Of a stretch of 64,000 bases of DNA, positions 22,847 through 35,426 are shown in pieces. Under the pieces are notes generated by a model. It searched no databases, had not been told where the DNA came from, and saw only the letters and a program-made list of their open reading frames with translations. Each line of letters starts with the position of its first letter. Position 1 is the first letter of the stretch. This stretch comes from Iris pallida (Eukaryota; Streptophyta; Magnoliopsida; Asparagales; Iridaceae). The stretch spans positions 25,709,630 to 25,773,629 of the forward strand of contig JANAVB010009598.1 in NCBI GenBank assembly GCA_029216955.1, given 5' to 3'. The position numbers and the translations under genes are program-made.

Positions 22847-25800
22847 TGTCACGCCCCGCTCCCGGAATACGGACGAACGAGAACGTGAACAGCCAGCTAC
22901 GTATATTGGGACGACAACCATCCCGCTATACGATCACGGCTGTCTAGCATGTGAGGGTATTCTACAAACCAACAGTCTCTTACGGTCCAAATGGCCTATT
23001 GTCTCAATCTCAACAAGTAAAATAAGTTATAAGATAACAGATCACCAAATATACAATTGTAAGGCGTCCCAAACATTACATATAAGATGATCATGAAAAC
23101 TAGTCGTAACAAAATGTAAAGACTAGCTCAGAGTTAAGTTATACATGATCAACCCCCGGGGCATGTCAATCACGTTACAGCCCGCAGGCAGATAATAAAT
23201 ACAAGTTGCAATCGAACTAACACGTACTCGTCGACTAAATGCCTCAAAATAATATGAATTTACAATAAAGTGGGCGAACAAAAGAAACCCACTCGAAGCC
23301 TTGGTCACGCCTGGCGGTCACCATCTGGCTGGAAGACAGGTAGATCCCTTGCTGCTGCTCCGGTATCTGGCCATACAAAACCAGCTGGGTCAGACCCCAG
23401 AAAGAGCAAGTGCCACAAAGGAGGCTCCACTTAAGGACTAAAACCAGCAAATCATTAGCAAACAAAAGCAGCGAAATACGTAAAAGCATATCGAGATTTG
23501 TGCGGTACCAATGCACGTATCCCGATCACAGAAAAAGGAAACAAGTAACTTGATTAGAAAATAATAATAATACCGGAGAACATGGCAGATAAGATGCATA
23601 AAAAATAAGAAATAAATGCTATCCGGGCAATAAACAAGGAAGGACAAATGTACCGTACCAGGAAACCTGAACAGTACATAGTCACTAACCAGTCTATTGC
23701 TTGAAGATAACAATCATATACAGGAAGCTATAACATAGATAAGTGCCATCTACACAATAAACACGGTAAGGACAAATGTACCGTACCAGGAAACCTGAAC
23801 AGTACATAGTCACTAACCAGTTATTGCTTAGAGGACAGTCATACAAGAGAGTTACACTACAGTGACAGAGAAGAAATCTTGCAATCCAGTACAAGTCAAG
23901 CATTCAAGTTCTAGAGACTGGAACAATCAAGAGCTGGACCCATCAGGGCTGGTCCTAGACCAGACCAGACAAGGCTGGACACCATCCAATAATACACGGC
24001 CAATCATAGCCTACGGCTTGCTACATTAACTAACTAGGGTTATCCCAAGCCTAATTACTAACAATGCGGTAAGATGTATCTCCGCCACAAGCCCTGCAGC
24101 TATCCAGGTTACCCAGGCGATTATTAGTATAGTGACAATTAGAGAGAGGGACTATATTCTTGTTATCATTACAAGTAGCTTGAGGATGCACCACTTGGCA
24201 GTGAGCTGGAAATGCGCCCTACTCGTCGGCAGGCTACAAGTCCAAACGATTGTTGCCGGGGTAACGGGATCGCCTGTAGCTGAGGAACATCTCGTCATGA
24301 CTAGTGAATTAAGCTAGTTGTTAATCTTAGTTCATTTCCAATATGAATTCCTGACCGTGGGAAATCAAGAATTCATGTCCTAGACATGATGCAAGACAAG
24401 ACTGGTGAATTGACCAAACACAAGAAGGTACACCCACGGTGTCAAGACAAGCTATACTAGTCAAGTGAGCCTGCCTCAGCAGCTCAAGTTGTCAAATTAT
24501 CATGCCAAGTCATGTCATGTTACAAGCTGGAAGTGCGCCGCCACGAGCCACTATCAAGTTATCTAGTTATTAAGGTTACAAGTTACAAGTTATTAGCCAG
24601 GATTTATTTATCGTGTCAGGGCCATAAGGCATATCACAATGCAACTATTCTACAAGTAAAAGAAACATAATCCTAAGTGCACCCAAACGGCCACCGATGT
24701 AAAAAGACATGAAAAGTACAATAAGGCTGAAAACATGACTTTATAAAATAAGACCATAAGAAAACACTTTTCTGATGTAACAAGAGATAACAAAACCAGG
24801 GACAACGCCATACTAGCATTAAATCAAATCGTGCCCACATCGTGTTCGGGTCGAGCTCGGGTCAAAAGGCGTAAGGATATAAACCAGGGGTAAAGTGTTC
24901 CCAAATTAGTGTCAAGATTCAAGAAAGCAGTACACAAATACAGGAAATCGTGTCAAGACGTGTCGAGTCTAGTCAAGTCGTGTTGTGAGCACCAAAATCT
25001 CAGGAAGCTCCAAATTATGAAAAGAAAACCAAAGCCCAGAGAAAGCAATACAGGCACTAGGGGTGCAGGGGTACAGGGGCACTAGGGCAGGCCAGGCATA
25101 CTGGAGTGCGCCTAGAGGCAGCACACTAGAGTGTGCCAGGGAGGCAGCACACTAGAGTGCGCTTACTAGCTGCACACTAAAGTGCGCCTAGTCTGGACAG
25201 GTCAATCCGCGCCTAGAGCCAATGGGGCAAACCGCGCCTAGATCCATTGGATCAAATGGCGCCTAGGACCAGTGAGCCAAACCGCGCCTAAAACCCGTAG
25301 GTCAAAGAGCGCCTAAGTCAAGTGGAGTCAAAGTGCGCCTGGTCAAGTCAAGTCAGATGGCGCCTAGGCCCAAGGGTTAAACCGCGCCTAATTTCATGAA
25401 GTCAACCGCGCCTGATCTGGTAGATCAGATCGCGCCTAATCCATGAAATCGAATGGCGCCTAGGTCAAGGGAACAGTGAACTGCGCCTAAAATGATAATT
25501 ATAGGCGCAGTCGGGCAAGCCAAGGAAAAGTAGGTGCTATCTGCCTAACAGGAGGAAATGGGCGCTATCTGCCAATCTGGGAAAGTAGGCACAGTCTGCC
25601 AACCGCGCCTAAAATGACGCCAAGGAGGCGCCATCGAGGGACGGAGGCGAACAGCACCCAAGGAGGCGCGATCGAGACGAACCGCGCCTAAGGAGGCGCG
25701 TTCGAGCGAGCCACGCCTAAAGAGGCGCGCTCGAAAAGGAGGCGCAGTCTGCGAACCGCGCCTAAGAAGGCGCAGTTGAACGAACAGCGCCTAAAGAGGC

Positions 25801-26642
25801 GTGTTCGAGGAAGTAGGCGCCATCGGCCAGAACAGCAAGTCATCTTCTCCAAAAATTCGAAAAGAGAACCCATGGAACTCAAAACTTTGGAACATCATAA
25901 ATCCATCAATACAAACCCAAATCCGGATTTTCAAGGCTCTAACTTGTGTAAAATTGAAAGCTCTACAACATGGAAACATTAAATCCAACAAAAGAACAAG
26001 TTTGGGAGATCAAATCTCCAAAAATCCGAAAACACTCTAAACCTAGATCTACAAGATTCCAAGCTCCAAATCAAGAAAACCCAAGATCTAATGTTGCTCA
26101 TAGGGTGCTAAACTAGCTAATGGGCACATAAAATCCAGCCCTCAAGTGTGAGCAAGGTGCACTTGCCTAATGGGGGTGATTCTCTCTTGGGGAAGAAGAA
26201 GAAGGAAGGGAGAGGGGGTGGCCGGCTGTGAAGTGGGAAAATGAGAGGGGAGAGAGAGAGAGAGAGAGGGGATTAAATGATGGTGGGGTGTGATGGAGGT
26301 GAGGGAGAGTATAGGTTAAAGGGTTCCAATGCAATCTCAAACCAAATAAAACCGAACCAAGTCTCCAAATCAAACCAAGTTAAACCAAGCCAAGCTCCTC
26401 CACATAAATTCGAGCCAAAATACGAAAGCCGAGAATACTGCAAGTTGAGCAAAATACAATGCAGGCCAAGGTCCAATCAAAATCCAGAAGTCATTAACCA
26501 GATTAACCTATAATAATAAATGACAATTAAACTACCACAAGATTACGAAATAAACTACAATTAACTAGACAAGAAAAATAAAATACGGGTCAGAAATACG
26601 AATACGCAATAAAATACGTATCACGAATTTCGAGATATTACA
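22847..26642 (-). repeat. 5' LTR of B (3,796 bp)
   Basis: Near-identical to 17157-20948, with about 35 single-base differences by eye plus 1-2 bp indels such as one extra base pair step in the GA run near 26255. Internal structure is the same: U5 block (23290-23430), duplication (23640-23822), GCGCC array (25130-25820). Confidence 0.93.
25130..25820. repeat. GCGCC-cored repeat array in the B 5' LTR
   Basis: Second copy of the array described at 19440-20125, with about ten point differences, mostly C to T or G to A inside the GCGCC words. Confidence 0.85.
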
Positions 26643-26647
26643 GGGAA
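26643..26647. repeat. Target-site duplication of element B, right copy
   Basis: GGGAA directly after ATTACA; pairs with 17152-17156. Confidence 0.93.
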
Positions 26648-27420
26648 ATACACTAGCCATGTGACCAATCCCGGTTACTATATCCCTGTACCTAGCTTAG
26701 GCCTCGTACTGTGCACGCGGGTCCTAAGTCGTACCTTATTCATGTACTCCTGTACATGTACTCACCCCAGCCGATCACATGGACTAGATATATTTCAATA
26801 CTGTGCACATCATGTCTGGTACTGCAGGATTATAGTTTTATTCTTGTACTTTACATGTTCCTGTACTTTACATTCATGCACTATAGTTCTTGTACTCATT
26901 CATGTACTTTACATTCATGTACTATATCTTCTGTACTCAGTTCCTGTACTACTTTCCTATATTTACCTGCTTATTTCTGTATTTTATTTCCTGTACTCTT
27001 GTATCCATTTCATGTTTATGTTTTATTACCTAGAATTGTACTTTGCTCCGCTCCTGACTGGATAAGTTGCAGGTGAGTTGGAGGCCATTTGCGACACCTT
27101 CTATGGACGGGATGTTGCTATTATTGCTGAGCCAGCTGGAGCTGTGCTGGACCTAGAGGCCGCAGAGGCTTAGTACCTTTCCTTTATGTCATTTACTATT
27201 TTGAGACTTAGTCAGACATTTGACATTTCTGGATGAATGTAATAAAACATATAGACTTGTACTATTTCTGGGATTTCGTTTATAGATGCTGTGATGTTAC
27301 CTTACTTCATGATTACTTGTTAGTTTCCCCTAGTATTGGTACAGCTTACTTTGTCCTGTCCAACGACGAATGCTGGGCGTGTCCGACTCGTGTCCGATTA
27401 TTCGGGAGCGGGTCGTGACA
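26648..27420 (+). repeat. Left LTR of C, part 2
   Basis: Continues C's left LTR after B and matches 42956-43729. It holds the CTGTACT repeats (26700-27010) and ends cgggtcgtgaca. Short open frames here are made of the repeats. Confidence 0.92.
26690..27010 (+). repeat. TGTACT-cored repeat array in the C LTR
   Basis: Around twenty ctgtact/atgtact words at irregular 12-25 bp spacing, often as ctgtactttacattcatg. The core GTAC is palindromic. The matching array in the right LTR is 43005-43320; a smaller cluster precedes it (17030-17140 and 42835-42945). Confidence 0.8.
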
Positions 27421-27429
27421 TGTTTTTAG

Positions 27430-27448
27430 TGGTGGCCCATGCAGGTCT
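27430..27448 (+). promoter_or_regulatory. Primer binding site of C, tRNA-Ile type
   Basis: TGGTGGCCCATGCAGGTCT starts 9 nt after the LTR terminus at 27420 (spacer tgtttttag). Confidence 0.7.
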
Positions 27449-27623
27449 ATCCTAATGGTACCTAGGTCTTAGCGTACTATTGGGGGACTTGATTTACACT
27501 AGGGAAACTTGAATCACAGCATAGGAAACGGGTATGTCGGGTACATATGGTTATTATATAAACATTTACATTTTTCTGGTAGATTAGGTTTTTATCAATC
27601 ACGAAGTTTTCTTTTTATTCAGG

Positions 27624-29809
27624 ATGGTCGCCACTAGGAAGACCGCAGATCTGTCAGAAGTTGCAGGCGGTTCAGGAGTTGCAGTCGGCACTGGAGTTGC
27701 AGGCGGTTCAGAGCAGGCTGTACCGAACGTTCAGACAGATCCGCTTCCGCCAGCACCTCCTATCTTTCCAGTACTGCCACCGACGATGATGTTCGACGGC
27801 GCTCAGGTGATGGCAATGTTCCAGCAGTTTATGGAGGCCCAGAACCACCAGGCTGCACAGTTCAGGGAGGCCCAGAATCAGCAGGCAGCGCAGTTCAGAG
27901 CGACTGTCGTTGACGCACTTAGGACCAGAGAGCCGGCAGCTCCAGCACCAGCTCCAGCAGCAGTTCCAGCACCACGAGGACCGAGACCGAGGACAGCCAA
28001 GGAGTACCAGAACCTTTGTCCGATGGACTTCTGGGGCGACGAGGGGATCATCTATGCAGATGAGTGGCTGGAGAATGCAGAGAGGACCTTGACCATGGCG
28101 AACATTCCAGAGGACCAGAAGGTGTCAGTGACTAGCATGCGACTCTTTGACTTGGCGAGATCTTGGTACCGGGAGGACCCCCAGTTGACGGAGCCCCGAG
28201 TGTCTTGGATAGTTTTTAAAACACTGTTCAAGGAGAAATTCTTTCCAGAGGTGGAGCGTGATGAGTTGAGGATACAGTTGGAGGCGCTGCAGCAGGGGAC
28301 GATGACGGTGGCACAGTACACTTCGGAGTTCACCAAACTCAGCAGGTTCACTGAGAACCTGATTAAAAAGCCAGATGACAGGGCCTGGAGATTCAAGAAG
28401 GGTCTCACTAGGGAGCTGCGACATGCGGTGGCGATTAGCCATGCGACTACCTACTCTAGCATCCTTAAGATCGCCCAGGCAGTTGAGAAGGAGGCAGACC
28501 CAAGGCTGAAGAGGGACCGAGACGTGGGCAGCAGCAGTTTCCAGACACCGGCGAAGAGGGTCCAGACTCAGACTCAGGCAAGACCCCAGCAGCCGGCACA
28601 GCAGCAGCATCGACCAGCCAAAGCTCCTGCACATCAACATCAGAGACAGCAGCAGGGGATTACTTGCACATTCTGCTATCGGTCGGGACACCGCTTCGAC
28701 GAGTACCGCAAGAGGCTCAGACTCTGCTTATTCTGCGGATCAGACGCACACCAGATGAGGAATTGCCCACAAGCTGCGGCTAGACTGATTGGAGGACCTC
28801 GAGGAGCTGGAGGACCACCCCCACTACCACCTGCACCACCCAGAGCTCTACCAGCTGTACCACAGAGGGGACCAGCTTTACCCACTCAGCAGCAGCAATT
28901 TGCACAGCGTCAGCAGAGGGGAGGACAGCAGCAGGGACGTGCTTACGTCATGGCGGCAGTTGAGAAGGATGAGGCAGTACCGGATGTGATCACAGGTTCT
29001 ATACTTTTATATTCCTTCCCTGCCATTATATTGTTCGATTCTGGAGCCACACATAGCTTTGTATCATATGAGTTTCTACATAGACACGGCTTCACACCCA
29101 AGCCCACTAGGAGGAACTGTCGGATTATGACAAGAGGAGGGTTGGTGCCAGTGAGTGAGATGGTGGAATGCCCTATCACTATTGCTGGAAAAGAGATTAG
29201 AGCTCGACTTCTAGTGATGCCACTGCCCGGATTTGATATAGTCCTCGGCATCGACTGGATGAGCGAGCAGTTTGCCGTAATAGACTGCCATGAAGGAAAG
29301 GTGATCTTCAGCCCGCCAGGAGTTCCACCGTTCGAGATCAGTCGACGAGTTACAGAGAGGCCAGAGGGAGTCTATTTTGGAGCTGTTGCAGAAGACCAGG
29401 AGTTGCCGCATCCACTTATCACAGAGTTTCTCGACGTCTTTCCCGAGGAGCTGCCAGGATTGCCGCCAGATCGAGGCATGGAGTTCAGCATTGACCTATT
29501 GCCCGGATCAGCGTCGAAGTCTCAGTATTGTTATAAGATCAACCCGAAGGAAGCGGCAGAGTTAAAGGCACAGATTGATGAGCTAGAGGGCAAAGGATTT
29601 ATTCGGTCCAGTGCCTCACCCTGGGGAGCACCGGTACTTTTTGTGCCTAAGAAAGATGGGATGGTGAGGATGTGCATTGACTACCGTGCACTCAACAACA
29701 TCACCATCAAGAATAGGTACCCTTTGCCGCGAATTGATGAGCTGTTTGACCAGCTTAGTGGAGCGAAGGTCTTTTCTAAGATTAATCTTCGGTCGGGGTA
29801 CCACCAGAT
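27624..29809 (+). CDS. gag-pol: Gag-protease-RT (N-terminal part) of element C, interrupted by F
   Basis: One open frame from ATG 27624, 203 nt after the LTR. Gag: repeated [15 protein letters not shown] motifs (residues ~65-95), Ala/Pro linker, capsid-like region ([32 protein letters not shown]; ~125-300), basic Gln-rich part, then two zinc knuckles; the first ends in Tyr instead of Cys ([14 protein letters not shown]), the second is intact ([14 protein letters not shown]). Protease: [12 protein letters not shown] (~470) and VLGIDWM. RT begins near residue 600: [42 protein letters not shown], then motif A reads [11 protein letters not shown], with Asn (29784-29786) in place of the catalytic Asp. 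F enters at the next Ile codon. Confidence 0.93.
29805..29809. repeat. Target-site duplication of element F (CAGAT), left copy
   Basis: CAGAT before TGTCACGCCCC; the right copy is 37818-37822, where its first CA overlaps the expected terminal CA of the F LTR. Two bases may have been lost there. Confidence 0.7.
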
Positions 29810-32202
29810 TGTCACGCCCCGACTCGGAATCACCTGAATTATCGTCCTCGCAGGGGCCGTGATGCCGCACGAGCCTGGAGTTACGCTCATGCAAGGCAAG
29901 ATGACAAGTTCTCAAATGGTTATCTTTTGATTCGATATTAACAACGAAAGGAAAACAGAGTATACGAAACAATTCTCTTTATTGATATCCGAAACTGAGA
30001 TTACAATGGCTTTCGATAGCCTAACAATATATGCCCGATTGTCTACAACACTCAGGTTCTCTCTTGCCCACAAAGGATTTCACCGTTCCATACATCATGC
30101 CGTCTATATCTCGGCCGCATCAATCCAGTTGCGTAGTCCGAGCGTCAATGCGATCGCACACTTCAATGCGCTTCGACATTCCAAGCCTCAATACGTTCAA
30201 GCAACGCTTCGCCGCGAGCCATTCATTCCCAGCACCCTACATGAAGCTGGTGGGGGATCAGTACGTTCGTCCTCGCATGTACTGAAGCAAAGATCATCTT
30301 TCCAAACCGACATTTGTAATATTTATGTTGAATCATGCAACTTAGCTTATGATCTTGCTATGTTCTCCTTAGGGTCAATTTTATGACATATTCGAAAGCG
30401 TAAAGCATATTATCATAGCAGCATATTATCGAATTGAATAGGCAAGCAAACAAGCAATCTCGTATTTGATTCGTGGCGCGACTTACCAAGTCGACGCACT
30501 CGCCCTTGCACCGACGCAAGGTGAATACGCCGTATTTCTTCTCTGTCATGTTATATGTGCATCTCTAAGCAGGATCTCTATGCGGGACGCATCTGCGCCT
30601 ACACTTTCAACCCATCGTTCCTTAACTATATGAAGGTCGTGGGCGTATCCGCGCCGGAATGGACTAAAGGAGTTTCTCTTTTATCTTTCCTTACTTTCTT
30701 TTCTCTTCTTTTTTTCTCTCTCGAATTTGGGTAGCCCGGCGTTTTACGGATTGGGTTGCAATCCCAACAACCGAAACTTATTGCGTGCCTACCATCATTT
30801 GCGGCTTCTCACATTTACGACCGAGTGCTAATCGGACATTCGCAGATGTACGCCTATCAAAGATTATCATCCCTCCTAGGCCGAACGGTCCCGGTGTCCC
30901 GGTGCGCCCGTTCGGAGGGAACGTTCCGTGCACGAAAGATATCATCGCAATTATCTCAAGTCCATCCCATTCGACCATGCAACGCCCTTATCATTCAAAC
31001 AACCAAGCATAGCCTTGAGTCCAAGACTCAGACTTTATCATCTCGCATCTCTTTCGTTAACTTTCTGTGTTTTTACATTTCATACTTTGTTTCAATGATT
31101 CAATGGCATCGTGCCTCAACTCAATGCTCGTCAACCGGACGACCCGAAGGTCTCGAACACCTTTCGAGGCACCATGTCATATCCGACAGTTCTGCCATAT
31201 TCATGCCACAACTGTATTCTCTCGCAACGAAGTCATCTTTTATTATCCCGTGCACGTAGGCACGTTTCGACCGTATATCCATGTTCTATAACTTAGCATT
31301 CAATGTTCGGGCCTGCGCGCTAGGGCGCTCACCTATTGTCTTTCAATGTTCTAGCCGTCTAACTCGTGCAGCAAAGGCATGGTATGGTTCGTGCACTAAG
31401 GCACTCGCCGAGTACAGTTATCCCATGTTCTTGCGGCTTGCGCACCGAGGCGCTCGCCTTAGCGATATCCGATGTCCCATAGCGACTCGTGTATATTGAT
31501 GCACGTTTTATTTCAATTGTTCTAACTTAGTGTTCGACTCACACTATAATTTTATCTCCGATCGGACCATGCCCGTGGCGTCGATAGGTTAACTTTTAGC
31601 ATACAATGATATATTTGACTTATCGAATGAAGGAGTAAAAAGAAGTCAATCCTCCCACCTTGTGTCAATATGCCTTTGTTGTTTCGCCGAGCCGATGCGG
31701 CTCGATTCCCTATCTTTGTTGCACGGTCACTCTCCTGACTTAGCCATTTGAGCACTTCGTGCTTCGTTGAGTTATACGCCCAATTCGCCTTAGCGTTCCC
31801 AAGTCTCGGCCCGTCGCAAGGCGACGATTTGATTTCACGGACCCCTTACTAAATATTGCAAAAGATCGACCTCTAATATTTTCCCGTCAAAGTATAACCT
31901 GCACACGAAACCAACTAAAATCAATACTTGCATCGATTCGGACTTGCGCCTTGGTCGATTCGATTTCTTAGAATCTTCGAGCCGATTCAACGCACTCATC
32001 CTTCGGGGCAACGCGGCGCTTCGCATCGATTCACTCGATACATTCTTTCGGGGCAAGGCAACTCTTCGCATCGACTTAGTTCGATGCGTTGCTCGGGACA
32101 ACTTAACTCTCGTATCGTTTTGCATCGACACATTCCTTCCGTCAACGTGACTCGTTGAGTCAACGCTTCAGCGTAATGCACCGTGCGGAGCGGGGCATTA
32201 CA
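29810..32202 (-). repeat. 3' LTR of F (2,393 bp)
   Basis: Minus-strand termini TGTAATGCCCC and GGGGCGTGACA. It is rich in TCGA/CGA words and contains ~46-bp imperfect repeats with GCATCGA near 31985-32150. The partner LTR has exactly the same length. Confidence 0.93.
31985..32150. repeat. ttcgcatcga / cggggcaa repeats in the F LTR
   Basis: A unit of ~46 bp (ttcggggcaacg ... ttcgcatcgattcactcgat) occurs two and a half times. Each half contains a palindromic pair (gcatcga...tcgatgc). The second LTR has it at 37605-37765. Confidence 0.65.
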
Positions 32203-34029
32203 GAATATACCACTCAAAACAAGGTTCGTCCTCGAACCAAAACCAACACTCTGACTAAGTGTTTCACCGGTCGTATCACGATCTCGTCCCACCAATGTTG
32301 TTCGATTTCATAATATCTCGCAAGCTTTTCACTAACATTTCAAGTCATCACTGCAGCTCGATTTGAATTTGGATACAACTCGATTCGGATTCGTACCTAT
32401 ATTCAAGGCGTCCCGAAGATATGTGTATTTCGACCAAGTCCAGTCATAGCAAATTGGAACAAAGCTGACAGGTAAATTTTAATGCTATGCTTGCCATCTC
32501 GTACTCTCGATCGGACTTATCCTTAGCAACAGTTCTCGAAATTTCATCGCATACGTATATTCGATACATACTTGATTTCATTCCATAAAGTTACTGCACG
32601 TGATGCGATTCAAAAATCGTATTTCTCGTTTTGTATGTTTCATCGGATTATCATTTCTGTGCGTCGCGTCAAGCCGTCGCGCATCCAATCACAACGAGTC
32701 TCCGCAACGCCTTGCGTTCGACGTCGCTATCCAACTTATTTCCGAAGTTTTGCTATGCACTTATCTCGATACGATTTCCTTCATTGACTTGCAAATGCAT
32801 CAACGTTTAAGGCTACGCCTGCTAGGTTACTTAGTAGACACCATGCTTAAATTCTTCCGACGCAAGTTTAAATTGACATTGCTCAAAGGCCACAATCTAT
32901 CCGACACAAAAGTTTACATCAATACGACGGTGCTCAAGGCAACGATCGCCCTGACACGAAGTCTCTACGATGCATCTTACATTCGATTTCCTAACGAGTA
33001 GGAATTTACTAGCCAAATTCCCAACTTATCCATCTCGCAACATCGAATATAATTTCGATTCGCGCAAGCTCAGTTGCAAGGTGAATCCGAATCTAACGAC
33101 ATGACTTGTAAGCCATTCCCTTATCGTTTCCTCTCGTGCATAGCACGTTTCTCACTATCGCCTAGACTTATCGTCAACATGCACCGTGTTATATTTGTTA
33201 TCGGTGCAATCCCATATGTGATATCGCATGGGTCATCTTACGGTCTGCAGCATTCAATTTGATTTAGCGGTTAAGTCTTCTAGGGTCAGCTGCCCCGAAG
33301 CTACGCTCGATAATTGTGGATCATCACCGAAGGACAGTTTAATACGAACCATGCTATATCTTATTTCGGAGCCAAATCACGTTCCGACGATTCTATGCGA
33401 CTACCCAATTTCGAACAAAACCATTTCTATCGGCGCAACTGATGCGCAACTATCCTTCGAGTTAAGTCATGCACTACCGTCGATGATTCCGCAATTTACG
33501 AAACATCTACTTGTATCGATTTTGAGTCTATCTTATTCGCGGGTCGACACACGAGATGCTATATGCATCAAGCAAACGCCGATGACTTATAGTCTCGTCT
33601 TTGATCAATCACAAAATTTACGATCAACCAAGTTCGTTCATTCTCATATCGTTACTTACAAAATTCTATAGCACGAGGCACACTCTCTTTTGTGTTCTTA
33701 CATCGCTTATGTTTTCTTACGTATCGATCTCGATACGTCGTATCCATTTCGATAACGTAAGGGTCAACTTTGAATCCGTTTCAACGTCCACTTAACTCGC
33801 ATCGCATACATCCAAGTTCGCAACGAACTTTTCCATACGCATCAACTTATTTTCCGATTCGCCGCATCCCGCTATACTTTGATCGCGTAACTGAGTTACC
33901 GATTATCCAACATTGAACCCTCGAGTTATACGATCACGCCCTCTAAGTTTCACGTGCTATCACTCATACTCAAATGAGTGTCGTCGTAACGTAACCAACT
34001 ATTTCTTAGGCACGATTTCTCACGTCAAC

Positions 34030-34165
34030 CAACTTTTTTATCGAAGTCGTACATCGTGCGATTCGATTACAATTTGCATCGCCCAACATTTCTATCGAAA
34101 TTGCAAGTCGTACAATTCGATTCGCCTTAGCCGAACATTTCTATCGAAATCGCAAGTCGTGCGAC
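34030..34165. repeat. ~49-bp tandem repeat in the F body
   Basis: tttctatcgaaat followed by cgcaagtcgt and gcgattcgatt recurs three times (about 34036, 34088, 34137). Confidence 0.65.
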
Positions 34166-34720
34166 TCATTTGTAAGCTCGAGTATTTCTTTCCCGTCGAT
34201 CCGATTATTGCGTCAAGGCATAATCGTTTCGCTAGTCTCGGTCGTCCGACCAACTATAAATTCCGTCCGACGTATCGTTCATCGATACGAGTCTCGCCTT
34301 ATCGTCCCAACCGATTTTCGAAGAACACTTGCATCAACATATCGCCATACAAATTTTCAACGAGTCTCGGTACTCTTCCGTCCGTTGCGGACAAACCTTC
34401 TGCAATTCTTACAACGTGTCGATGAATTTTATCGCACAAGTGCTATACCATATACCACTCGAAATAGAGTCATTCATCGCCTACGTGGTATGGCATATAC
34501 CACTCGGAACTCAAGTCATTTCCCTCGCATTATACTTAGTATAGGCCAACGTTCTCTTCCGACTCACGATTTCCGCAGTGATCGTGCTTGATCACAACCG
34601 TAACTTTGATTCTATCAAAAATCCGACACGATTCGGTCAATATTTTCGTTTGCCAACATAAGTTTGGTGTGCAACCGAACGATTTGTACTATCGATTTAC
34701 GATTTCAATTCTTTCCTTAC

Positions 34721-34985
34721 GTTGCATCTCGTGCAACAATTTATTTAGACATGCGTTGCACCCCGTGCAACAAATTTCACTTCCGATACGCGTTGCACAT
34801 CGTGCTACGATTTATTTCCGACACTTTCGTTTCACTTTGTACAACGATTTATTTCCAATTTCCTTTGCACTTCGTGCAACGGTTAATTTGATATGCGTTG
34901 CACCACGTGCAATAATTTTCACTTTTCAATACGCGTTGCACATCGTGCAACGATCATTTTCGATATTTACCGTACCTCGTGCAAC
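34721..34985. repeat. ~36-bp periodic array of the 17-bp palindrome gttgcacnncgtgcaac
   Basis: Units start at 34721, 34755, 34792, 34829, 34864, 34897, 34935 and ~34969, so the period is 33-38 bp. The core is a 7-bp arm gttgcac, a 3-bp centre and gtgcaac. Spacers are AT-rich and loosely similar (aatttatttccgac types). One more weak copy is at 35085-35105. Each unit could form a hairpin or be a dimeric protein site. Confidence 0.85.
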
Positions 34986-35408
34986 AAATTACTCTCGACT
35001 TTCCAAGTCAATGCACAATCCGTTTAACACATTCGGTATTGGCTTATCACTTCTCACTTTTATTTTAACGCATATTCACCATTACTCGTTGCACTTCGTG
35101 TATCATTTTATTTCTCATTCAACATGTTATATTGCGACGACATCTCAAATCGTATTTCACAATTTGTTATGCTTGCAGCAACTAACACTTTTACGGCTCG
35201 TTTGTATTCAATGCAATATACCCTTCGCGACTTTCTTAGCAAACATCGTGTAATTTCCAAAACACATGCAGCAAAATTACACGATTTGTATTAGACTTAT
35301 TGTATGGAACATCCAGTGCGACATCGAGTAGAGTCAAGAGTGATATCAAGTGGTGGTGGGCAACTTTTCAAATTGTAATGAAGCGAGCGTCCAGAGGAAA
35401 TTGAGCCT

Positions 35409-35423
35409 AGAGCTCTGATACCA
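35409..35423 (-). promoter_or_regulatory. Primer binding site of F, initiator tRNA-Met type
   Basis: Minus-strand TGGTATCAGAGCTCT, 3 nt inside the 5' LTR end at 35427. Confidence 0.85.
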
Positions 35424-35426
35424 ATT

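Larger units (their letters stand above)
17157..26642 (-). mobile_element. Element B: gag-only (TR-GAG type) non-autonomous Ty3/gypsy element
   Basis: A complete 9,486-bp element on the minus strand with perfect GGGAA target duplications, two ~3.79 kb LTRs (80% of its length) and only 1,898 bp of body. The body has a PBS, a gag frame with two zinc knuckles and a polypurine tract, but no protease, RT, RNase H or integrase. The Gag closely resembles that of A (shared NLKQGGRTVDGYA, FAPTLVATEFDRAQ, ILAVEQFEHQT), so an A-like element is the likely helper. LTR divergence is about 1% by eye, the lowest in the window. TR-GAG elements are a described plant class; this family is not one I can name. 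Confidence 0.9.
32203..35408 (-). other. Non-coding body of F
   Basis: 3.2 kb without stop-free coding signatures. Minus-strand gaggacgaacc near 32223-32233 marks the 3' end of the body next to the LTR. It contains ~49-bp repeats (34030-34165) and a ~36-bp palindromic array (34721-34985). Rich in cgat/tcga words. No known domain in six frames. Confidence 0.7.

Noticed and set aside
34721..34985. Possible CRISPR array (36-bp period, palindromic repeats)
   Set aside because: Repeats are only 17 bp, imperfect, with similar AT-rich spacers. The context is a plant retrotransposon and there are no cas genes.
33228..35253. Long plus-strand open frames in element F (e.g. 33228-33671, 34588-35253)
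   Set aside because: They are antisense to the element, have odd composition driven by tcga/cgt words, show no domain, and lie in a non-coding LARD body.
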